Assembly (NCBI GenBank): GCA_017434685.1
Contig: JAFREV010000059.1
Span: 1 to 5,235, forward strand
DNA: 5,235 bases
Reading direction: 5' to 3'
Source of the DNA: Mogibacterium sp.
GTDB lineage: Bacteria; Bacillota; Clostridia; Peptostreptococcales; Anaerovoracaceae
In this document: one piece after another, positions 1 to 5,145 of the stretch
Layout: each line of letters begins with the position of its first letter
Position numbering within the stretch: the first letter of the stretch is position 1
Program-made: the position numbers and the translations under genes
Notes under the pieces: generated by a model
What the model saw: the letters and a program-made list of their open reading frames with translations, nothing else
Database searches by the model: none
Told to the model about the DNA's origin: nothing

Positions 1-1
1 A

Positions 2-607
2 CTCCCGAGATACAGAAGATACCTCGGTTATCTGCAGACAAAAGGCATAAAGAAAGTTTCGTCGAGTGAGCTTTCGGAACTCATCGGATACACAGCTTCA
101 CAGATCAGACAGGATCTCAATACATTCGGGGAATTCGGACAACAGGGATACGGATACGAAGTAGACAATCTGTATAAAGAGATTAACCATATACTCGGTC
201 TCGACAGAGAATATAAGACCGTTGTTATCGGTGTGGGTAATCTCGGACAGGCCATCACAAACTACACCTATTACTATAAGATAGGCTTTAATATCATAGG
301 GCTTTTCGATGCCAACCCGGATATTATCGGAAAGAAATTCAATGACGTTGAAGTAATGGATGTGGCCAAACTCGAGGACTATGTCAGAGATGAAAAGATT
401 GACATAGGCGTCATCTGCGTAAACAGAGAAAGCGCTCAGTCCGTTGCTGACAGTCTCGTGGCAGGCGGAGTGAAAGGAATCTGGAACTTCGCACCTATAG
501 ATATCGAAGTACCGAACGAGGTCGCACTTGAGTCCGTCCATCTTTCGGACAGCTTGCACGCTCTGTCATTTATGATTAAGAGCAAGGCCGAGGAGTACGG
601 AAAGTAA
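2..607 (+). CDS. rex: Redox-sensing transcriptional repressor Rex (5' partial)
   Basis: Rex is a homodimeric DNA-binding repressor that senses the NADH/NAD+ ratio and in Clostridia typically controls fermentation and NADH-reoxidation genes; NADH binding releases it from DNA. The reading frame is open from the window edge and gives 201 residues ending in TAA, against about 210-215 for the family, so only around 10 N-terminal residues are missing. Residues 1-70 carry the winged-helix domain, starting with LPRYRRYL and including the hallmark TASQIRQDL (31-39) and FGEFGQQGYGY (42-52). A Rossmann NAD(H) domain follows with GVGNLG at 77-82 (GxGxxG), then LFDANP, and a C-terminal stretch NFAPIDIEVPNEV before the final domain-swap-type helix. 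The frame continues upstream of the GTG at 233, which is the internal valine of the glycine loop and not a start. The gene is convergent with the ferredoxin gene, with a shared terminator between them. Identification is secure; its targets cannot be read from this window. Confidence 0.96.
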   Translation, partial: LPRYRRYLGYLQTKGIKKVSSSELSELIGYTASQIRQDLNTFGEFGQQGYGYEVDNLYKEINHILGLDREYKTVVIGVGNLGQAITNYTYYYKIGFNIIGLFDANPDIIGKKFNDVEVMDVAKLEDYVRDEKIDIGVICVNRESAQSVADSLVAGGVKGIWNFAPIDIEVPNEVALESVHLSDSLHALSFMIKSKAEEYGK

Positions 608-630
608 TTGCAAATTACGAATGAACAATA

Positions 631-659
631 AAAATCCCGTAGCCTGGCTACGGGATTTT
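631..659. terminator. Bidirectional intrinsic terminator between rex and ferredoxin
   Basis: A perfect 13-bp inverted repeat (arms 631-643 and 647-659) surrounds a 3-nt CTG loop. The GC-rich core ATCCCGTAGC is flanked by A-tract/T-tract ends, so each strand reads a stem followed by a U-run. It lies 24 nt after the rex stop and 24 nt from the ferredoxin stop, as expected for a terminator shared by convergent genes. Confidence 0.92.
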
Positions 660-682
660 AGATAATGCATTATTGCAATTAA

Positions 683-850
683 CTATGCCTCAGCAGGTGC
701 GCCTACAGGGCAGTTAGCTGCGCAAGCACCGCAATCGATGCAAGCATCTTCGTCGATTGTATAAGGTGTTCCCTCTTTAATAGCCTCAACAGGGCAGCCT
801 TCTGCGCAAACGCCACAAGCGATGCAATCTTCAGAAATCTTATATGCCAT
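683..850 (-). CDS. 2[4Fe-4S] ferredoxin, clostridial type
   Basis: This is a small soluble low-potential electron carrier, in anaerobes typically the partner of pyruvate:ferredoxin oxidoreductase, hydrogenases and Rnf-type complexes. The 55-residue product starts MAYKISEDC and has two CxxCxxCxxxCP motifs, at Cys9/12/15/19-Pro20 and Cys37/40/43/47-Pro48, enough for two [4Fe-4S] clusters. The length and internal two-fold symmetry match classical clostridial ferredoxin. The ATG (complement of 848-850) is preceded at 7-nt spacing by a near-perfect AAGGAGGT Shine-Dalgarno (complement of 857-864), which fixes the start. It is monocistronic: its own promoter lies upstream (890-918) and the shared terminator lies just past its stop. 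It converges on rex. The specific redox partners cannot be told from sequence. Confidence 0.97.
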   Translation of the reverse strand: MAYKISEDCIACGVCAEGCPVEAIKEGTPYTIDEDACIDCGACAANCPVGAPAEA

Positions 851-889
851 AATATTACCTCCTTCTTAAGATATAATATCTACAAGCGA

Positions 890-918
890 AGTATAGCATT
901 AAGATTTTACTTTGTAAA
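890..918 (-). promoter_or_regulatory. Sigma-A promoter of the ferredoxin gene
   Basis: On the minus strand, TTTACA (complement of 913-918) is followed by a 17-bp spacer and TATACT (complement of 890-895). The TG-C just before the -10 box makes it an extended -10 element. Transcription should start near 883, about 33 nt ahead of the ferredoxin ATG. A short inverted repeat (TTTGT-N4-ACAAA, 911-924) overlaps the -35 box and could be an operator. Confidence 0.75.
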
Positions 919-997
919 CACAAAAAACAAAATTTTGAAAACTCTGAACCCCTTTAATTCCAACGGTTTTGATAGGAATTAGAAATGTAGAACCGAA

Positions 998-1885
998 ATG
1001 AAAACAGTATCTTTTACAGGTAAAAGCGGCACAGGAAAAAGCTATCAGGCAACCGCACTGGCTCAGCGAAAACGCTTCGATGCCATAATAGATGACGGCC
1101 TTCTGATATACAAAGGTCAGATTGTCGCAGGAACTTCCGCAAAGAAGTGCGCGACAAAAGCCGCTGCAATGAGGGCTGCTCTTTTTAATGTGCAAGAGCA
1201 AAGGGACGCAGTTGTGGCTGCAATCGAGGAGCATAAGCCTAACGTCATAATGATAATAGGCACATCTGACAGGATGACGGATATTATTGCAGATCAGCTC
1301 GGAATCGACAAGCCTTCGGAAAGGATATACATAGAGGATGTAAGCACAGAAGAGGACAGGAAACTCGCAGCTCACTACAGAATCGACGAGGGCGAGCATG
1401 TAATCCCTGCGCCACTGGGGCAGCTCAGGCGCGACTTTGCCGGCTACTTCATGAATCCTATTAAACTCTTTAGGGACAGGGCTCGCGGCACATCACTCGA
1501 CACGCCTCGACCGGAGAAACCGAAAGACGCCGGCCCGTCTGATGAGCGAACAGTTGTAAGACCTACGTTCAGTTACTCGGGCAATTTCGAGATAAGCGAA
1601 CAGGTCATAAGGGACATAATCAACATCACTGCTTCAAAGTACGAGGGCAGCCTCATGGTTGTAGACAGGATGAGTAACGGCAGGCAGCTCAACATGTCAG
1701 TTACCATAGATGTGAGAGTGCTAAAAGATCCTGCCGCGATTGACAGCTGCATGGATTTCCAAAGAGATGTACACGAGACATTGTCAAGGATGACTGCATT
1801 TACCATAGACAATGTAAACGTAAGGATAAGCGATATTGCAGATGACCATGCCGACCTCATCTCGAGCAAACTTCACGGACAATAA
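998..1885 (+). CDS. P-loop ATPase with C-terminal Asp23/YloU-like domain
   Basis: The 295-residue protein joins two domains. At the N-terminus a Walker A motif sits immediately after the first beta strand (TGKSGTGKS, residues 7-15; Lys14 binds phosphate). A hydrophobic strand NVIMIIGTSD (82-91) occupies the place expected for a Walker B or second core strand. A charged, proline-rich linker (about 165-190) leads to residues about 190-285, which read like an Asp23/Gls24 (DUF322) domain: GNFEISEQVIRDIINITASKYEG (start at 195, shown by its GNFEIS and VIRDII), then alternating strands and a terminal VNVRISDI (273-280). Asp23 proteins are Gram-positive cell-envelope or alkaline-stress proteins usually made without an ATPase. 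No signal peptide or membrane segment is visible, so it is probably cytoplasmic. The ATG at 998 is the only start after an in-frame stop at 980, but it lacks a good Shine-Dalgarno. The ogg gene follows after 36 nt, suggesting an operon. The function is unknown; the P-loop is certain and the Asp23 similarity is likely. Confidence 0.85.
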   Translation: MKTVSFTGKSGTGKSYQATALAQRKRFDAIIDDGLLIYKGQIVAGTSAKKCATKAAAMRAALFNVQEQRDAVVAAIEEHKPNVIMIIGTSDRMTDIIADQLGIDKPSERIYIEDVSTEEDRKLAAHYRIDEGEHVIPAPLGQLRRDFAGYFMNPIKLFRDRARGTSLDTPRPEKPKDAGPSDERTVVRPTFSYSGNFEISEQVIRDIINITASKYEGSLMVVDRMSNGRQLNMSVTIDVRVLKDPAAIDSCMDFQRDVHETLSRMTAFTIDNVNVRISDIADDHADLISSKLHGQ

Positions 1886-1921
1886 TCTAAAACCTAAAGA
1901 ATTTTGTGATCAGTAAAGCAC

Positions 1922-2785
1922 ATGATATATAAAGAAAAGATTGAATTTGATAATATCAGAGATTTTGAACCTGTCCACATATTTGAATGCGGGCAGGTTT
2001 TCAGGTGGGTTCCGGAAAAGCGCAAAGAAGGCGAGCCGAATGGACAAGCCGGTATAGTTGCTGACGTATACACAGGCTTTGCCGGCGCTTATACCGCCAG
2101 GGTCGGTTTCGATAACGGCAGACTCAGTATAGAGACGAGCGGGGGAAGCCGCGAATTTTGGCATGACTACTTCGACCTCGGAACTGATTACGGTGAGATA
2201 AAAGAAACGCTGGTAAAAAATGAACCTAAACTGAAAGACGCAACGGAATACGGCTACGGCATCAGGATACTTAACCAGGATCTCTTTGAGACGATTATCT
2301 CATTCATAATCTCTCAGAATAACAACATCCCTCGCATCAGAAAGAACATCGAGTCCCTCTGCGAACGCTACGGCGAAGAGATCGGAAACGAAGACGGCAA
2401 AACGCTGTATGCTTTTCCTACACCGAAGGCTTTGGCGGATGCGAGTGAAGATGATCTTGCAGCATTGAAACTCGGATACAGATCGGCATATATAAAGGAA
2501 AGTGCACGCTGTTATCTTGAAAAGGGCAGTCCGTGCACGAGGGAGGAACTTCTGAATATGCACGGCATAGGCCCAAAGGTTGCCAACTGCATAATGCTCT
2601 TCGGACTGCGAGATGTGGAGGCTTTTCCTATAGACACATGGGTCAAACATATTATGACGGATATGTACGACATCAGTGGCAAAGATGTTCAGGGGATGTA
2701 CAAAACAGCGTATGAAAAGTTCGGTAAATACGCCGGTTACGCCCAGCAGTATCTCTTCTACTATTACAGAGATAAGGGGCTTTAG
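1922..2785 (+). CDS. ogg: 8-oxoguanine DNA glycosylase / AP lyase, OGG1 type
   Basis: This bifunctional base-excision-repair enzyme would remove 8-oxoguanine opposite cytosine and cleave the abasic strand by beta-elimination. The 287 residues contain an OGG1 N-terminal domain (FECGQVFRW, 21-29), a FIISQNNNIPRI segment (128-139) matching the OGG1 NNN motif, and a helix-hairpin-helix-GPD core (LLNMHGIGPKVANCI, 210-224; FPIDTW, 235-240). Compared with human OGG1, residues appear kept as Gly24 (G42), Lys219 nucleophile (K249), Cys223 (C253), Asp238 (D268), Gln275 (Q315) and Phe279 (F319); the Lys-Asp distance of 19 is identical. There is no C-terminal Fe-S cysteine cluster, which argues against Nth or MutY. 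The ATG at 1922 is the first possible start after an in-frame stop at 1907 and has no clear Shine-Dalgarno. It lies 36 nt after the ATPase gene, probably in one transcript. The groESL promoter begins only 40 nt past its stop. Confidence 0.93.
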   Translation: MIYKEKIEFDNIRDFEPVHIFECGQVFRWVPEKRKEGEPNGQAGIVADVYTGFAGAYTARVGFDNGRLSIETSGGSREFWHDYFDLGTDYGEIKETLVKNEPKLKDATEYGYGIRILNQDLFETIISFIISQNNNIPRIRKNIESLCERYGEEIGNEDGKTLYAFPTPKALADASEDDLAALKLGYRSAYIKESARCYLEKGSPCTREELLNMHGIGPKVANCIMLFGLRDVEAFPIDTWVKHIMTDMYDISGKDVQGMYKTAYEKFGKYAGYAQQYLFYYYRDKGL

Positions 2786-2798
2786 AAAGAGCCTGTAA

Positions 2799-2833
2799 TA
2801 TGTCAATTTCTTCACTTTCAAAGTGTTGACATA
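2799..2833. repeat. Nested inverted repeat overlapping the groESL -35 box
   Basis: Outer arms TATGTCAA (2799-2806) and TTGACATA (2826-2833) are exact 8-bp complements. Inside them lie CACTTT (2813-2818) and AAAGTG (2820-2825) around a central C. The left side has a 6-nt insert (TTTCTT) between arms; the right arms abut. The right outer arm is the -35 hexamer TTGACA itself. It could be a second operator or a weak transcript-end hairpin for ogg; no U-run follows, so a terminator role is doubtful. Confidence 0.5.
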
Positions 2834-2854
2834 GTCTGCAGGTGCGAGTACAAT
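2826..2854 (+). promoter_or_regulatory. Sigma-A promoter of groESL
   Basis: A perfect TTGACA -35 box (2826-2831), a 17-bp spacer and TACAAT as -10 box (2849-2854) form a near-consensus housekeeping promoter. Transcription should start near 2861, just before the CIRCE element, which is the usual arrangement for HrcA-controlled chaperone operons. Confidence 0.88.
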
Positions 2855-2867
2855 AGGTTTTGGTGAT

Positions 2868-2894
2868 TTGGCACTCTATTGATAAGAGTGCTAA
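2868..2894 (+). promoter_or_regulatory. CIRCE operator (HrcA binding site)
   Basis: TTGGCACTC-N9-GAGTGCTAA matches the CIRCE consensus TTAGCACTC-N9-GAGTGCTAA, with one change (A to G at position 3 of the left arm) and the exact 9-nt spacer. It lies between the predicted start site and the groES ribosome binding site. Known biology: HrcA, matured by GroEL, represses here, and heat shock relieves the repression. hrcA itself is not in this window. Confidence 0.95.
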
Positions 2895-2921
2895 CAGATA
2901 AAAATAATCAGGAGGCATAAA

Positions 2922-3200
2922 ATGAGCATTGGAATCAGACCACTCGGAGCAAGAGTAGTTATCAAGAAAATGGAAGCCGAAGAAAAGACAGAAGCAGGTC
3001 TTCTGCTCTCCGGCAGTGCTAAGGAAAAACCACAGCAGGCAGAAGTTCTCGCTGTAGGCCCGGGCACAAAAGATGAGCCTATGGAACTCAAGGTAGGTGA
3101 CATCGTTGTATTCAGCAAATACGGCGGATCAGAGCTCAAGTACAAAGGCACCGAGTATACGATCATAAATCAAAAAGACATCCTCGCTACAATTGAGTAA
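2922..3200 (+). CDS. groES: Co-chaperonin GroES
   Basis: GroES is the heptameric lid of the GroEL chamber, acting in the cytoplasm in ATP-driven protein folding. The 92-residue product has the family's usual length. It opens with IRPLGARVVIKK (5-16), carries a mobile loop around residues 20-39 whose GLLLSGSAKEKP part includes the hydrophobic GroEL-contact tripeptide (LLL here, commonly IVL), and continues with VLAVGPGT, VGDIVVFSKYGG and a C-terminal YTIINQKDILATIE. AGGAGG at 2910-2915, 6 nt before the ATG, fixes the start. It is the first gene of the operon under the sigma-A promoter and CIRCE element, and groEL follows 27 nt after its stop codon. Confidence 0.98.
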   Translation: MSIGIRPLGARVVIKKMEAEEKTEAGLLLSGSAKEKPQQAEVLAVGPGTKDEPMELKVGDIVVFSKYGGSELKYKGTEYTIINQKDILATIE

Positions 3201-3227
3201 GCCGAGGATACTAAGGAGGATATAACA

Positions 3228-4850
3228 ATGGCTAAAGAATTATTCTATGGCGAGGATTCAAGAAGAAAACTTCTCGCAGGAGTAGACAAACTCGCAGACA
3301 CAGTAAAGATTACACTCGGTCCTAAGGGCCGTAACGTACTGATCGAAAGATCATTCGGATCGCCGCTGATTACAAACGACGGAGTATCCATCGCAAGAGA
3401 GATCGAGCTCGAGGACCAGGTAGAGAATATGGGCGCACAGCTCGTTAAGGAAGTTGCCACAAAGACAAACGACGTGGCAGGCGACGGTACCACAACAGCG
3501 ACTCTTCTCGCACAGAGCATCATCAGAGAAGGCTTCAAGAATGTAACAGCAGGAGCCAATCCTATGATTCTCAAAAAGGGAATCTACGAAGCAGTTGATG
3601 CAGCAGTTGAGTACCTCAAGGGTGAAGCAAAGCAGGTAGATGACAAGGCATCCATCGCTCAGGTTGCATCCGTATCCGCAAACGATACAGAGATCGGTGA
3701 ACTCATAGCCGAAGCTATGGAAAAAGTCGGTAAGGACGGCGTTATCACAGTTGAGGAGTCCAAGACTCTCGGAACAACTCTCGACATCGTAGAGGGTATG
3801 CAGTTCGACAGAGGATACCTCTCCCCATATATGGCCAACAACGAAAAGATGGAAGCCGTAATGAGCAAGCCGTACATCCTGCTCACAGATAAGAAAATCA
3901 GCAACATTCAGGATATCATTCCGCTGCTCGAGACTATCATGAAGGCAGGCGCAAGCCTCCTCATCGTAGCTGAGGACGTAGACGGAGAAGCCCTCGCAAC
4001 ACTCATCCTCAACAAACTCAGAGGAACACTCGATGTAGTTGCAGTTAAGGCACCGGGATTCGGAGACAGACGTAAAGCCATGATGGAGGACATCGCAGTT
4101 CTCACAGGCGGAGTTGTAATCTCCGAGGAACTCGGATACGAACTCAAAGAAGCAACAATCGATATGCTTGGTCAGGCCGAGACAGTCAAGGTTAATAAAG
4201 AGAATACCGTAATCGTAAACGGTGCAGGTGAGAAGGCTGAACTAGAAGCCAGAATCGGACAGATCAAGGCAGAACTCGAAGAGAGCACTTCAGACTTCGA
4301 TAAAGAAAAACTTCAGGAGAGACTCGCTAAACTCGCAGGCGGCGTAGCCGTAATCAATGCCGGCGCCGCATCCGAGACCGAGCTCAAAGAGAAGAAACTC
4401 AGACTCGAGGATGCCCTCAACGCCACAAAGGCTGCCGTTGAGGAAGGCATAGTTGCCGGCGGCGGCGTATCGCTCATCAGAGCAATCGAGGCCGTTAAGA
4501 AATATGCCGAGAAACAGGAAGGCGATATTAAGACAGGTGCTCGCATCGTAGAGCGCGCCCTCGAGGAGCCTGTAAGACAGATTGCAGCAAATGCAGGATT
4601 TGACGGAAGCGTAGTAGTCGCAGCAGTCAAGGATGCAAAGGGCGACATCGGATTCAATGCCGCAAACGAAGAGTACGAAGATATGATCAAAGCCGGAATC
4701 GTAGACCCTGTAAAGGTTACAAGATCCGCACTACAGAACGCCGGATCGGTAGCAGGAATGCTCCTTACAACAGAGGCAGGCATCACACAGATCAAGGAGC
4801 CTGAACCTCCAATGCCGGCAGGTGGTGCCCCGGGAATGGGCATGATGTAG
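3228..4850 (+). CDS. groEL: Chaperonin GroEL (Hsp60)
   Basis: GroEL forms the double-ring 14-mer that encloses and folds proteins with ATP and GroES. At 540 residues it is full length. The equatorial domain has ITLGPKGRNVL (28-38), Asp51 and the ATP-binding DGTTTATLLAQ with catalytic-site Asp86 (E. coli Asp87). The apical domain spans about residues 190-375, including GYLSPYM (196-202) and APGFGDRRKAM (275-285). LEDALNATKAAVEEGIVAGGG (393-413, in parts) contains Asp395, equivalent to E. coli Asp398, and the family signature AAVEEGIVAGGG. The C-terminus is a short Gly-Met tail, GGAPGMGMM. An AAGGAGG Shine-Dalgarno lies at 3213-3219, 8 nt before the ATG. The gene ends in TAG followed directly by a second TAG. 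It is co-transcribed with groES and under HrcA control. Nothing unusual is seen in its key residues. Confidence 0.99.
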   Translation: MAKELFYGEDSRRKLLAGVDKLADTVKITLGPKGRNVLIERSFGSPLITNDGVSIAREIELEDQVENMGAQLVKEVATKTNDVAGDGTTTATLLAQSIIREGFKNVTAGANPMILKKGIYEAVDAAVEYLKGEAKQVDDKASIAQVASVSANDTEIGELIAEAMEKVGKDGVITVEESKTLGTTLDIVEGMQFDRGYLSPYMANNEKMEAVMSKPYILLTDKKISNIQDIIPLLETIMKAGASLLIVAEDVDGEALATLILNKLRGTLDVVAVKAPGFGDRRKAMMEDIAVLTGGVVISEELGYELKEATIDMLGQAETVKVNKENTVIVNGAGEKAELEARIGQIKAELEESTSDFDKEKLQERLAKLAGGVAVINAGAASETELKEKKLRLEDALNATKAAVEEGIVAGGGVSLIRAIEAVKKYAEKQEGDIKTGARIVERALEEPVRQIAANAGFDGSVVVAAVKDAKGDIGFNAANEEYEDMIKAGIVDPVKVTRSALQNAGSVAGMLLTTEAGITQIKEPEPPMPAGGAPGMGMM

Positions 4851-4914
4851 TAGCATCCTCGCTGTGAACGAAAATAACACCGTAAAAGAATAATTAAAGA
4901 TTACTTTTATCCAG

Positions 4915-5145
4915 AATTGGCCCTTATTGACTATTCTTTGCTAATCAGGACCAGAAAATAGAGTAACAGAAATAGAGAAATGGTCCTATTTGAATCTATA
5001 GTTGAGAATAGGACCAATTTTTATTCTTTTTGAGCACTCAAAATGGTCCTATTCGAAAGAAATGAAGGAAATAGGAACAATTGTTGTTAGTAGAGCGAAA
5101 AAGAATTGTTCCTATTTGGATTAGAAAAAGGAAATAGGACCATTT
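4915..5145. repeat. Array of inverted half-sites with exact 63-bp period
   Basis: Four units of 63 bp follow groEL. Each has a forward half-site near TGGTCCTATT and a reverse half-site near AATAGGACCA. Forward sites begin (at the T of TGG) at 4918, 4981, 5044 and 5107; the reverse sites' AGGA begins at 4947, 5010, 5073 and 5136. All six intervals are exactly 63. A pair spans 36 bp and 27 bp separate pairs. Unit 1 is degenerate (TGGCCCTTATT, AATCAGGACCA). The third reverse and fourth forward sites share a variant (AGGAACA and TGTTCCT). Sequence between the sites is mostly unlike from unit to unit. It may be a decayed tandem repeat, a phased protein-binding array or a structured RNA; I do not recognise the family. 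Confidence 0.85.
4981..5031 (+). terminator. Possible groESL terminator within the repeat array
   Basis: TGGTCCTATT (4981-4990) pairs perfectly over 10 bp with AATAGGACCA (5007-5016) around a 16-nt loop, and is followed by a T-rich run (5018-5031). This is the most terminator-like structure after groEL, 130 nt past its stop. The long loop and the alternative pairings with other repeat arms lower confidence. The AT-rich hairpin at 4883-4909 is weaker and has no U-run. Confidence 0.4.

Noticed and set aside
28..559. Minus-strand ORFs across rex
   Set aside because: Rex is continuous and highly conserved on the plus strand here, so the opposite frames are not credible genes.
899..1399. Long minus-strand ORF opposite the ATPase gene
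   Set aside because: The plus-strand frame encodes a recognisable Walker A protein; the reverse frame has no domain-like pattern and no ribosome binding site.
2773..2796. Hairpin at the end of ogg as a terminator
   Set aside because: The possible stem (GGGCT with AGCCT) is only about 5 bp with a wobble, overlaps the stop codon, and no T-run follows.
4313..4843. Minus-strand ORF of 176 codons inside groEL
   Set aside because: It is a shadow of groEL, rich in Ser, Ala, Pro and Thr, as expected from the reverse complement of a strongly conserved GC-biased gene.
5031..5040. GAGCACTC as a second CIRCE half-site
   Set aside because: It lacks the leading TTA and any GAGTGCTAA partner 9 nt away; it is only a short TGAG-CA-CTCA palindrome.
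4918..5145. CRISPR-like array (36-bp repeats with 27-bp spacers)
   Set aside because: The period fits, but only the 10-bp ends of the 36-bp unit are conserved; the middle differs between copies and no cas gene is present. CRISPR repeats are nearly identical along their whole length.
4978..5145. MITE or small transposon with 14-bp terminal inverted repeats
   Set aside because: No target-site duplication is visible beside the arms, and the internal sites repeat at 63 bp, which a simple MITE does not explain. It remains possible but unsupported.
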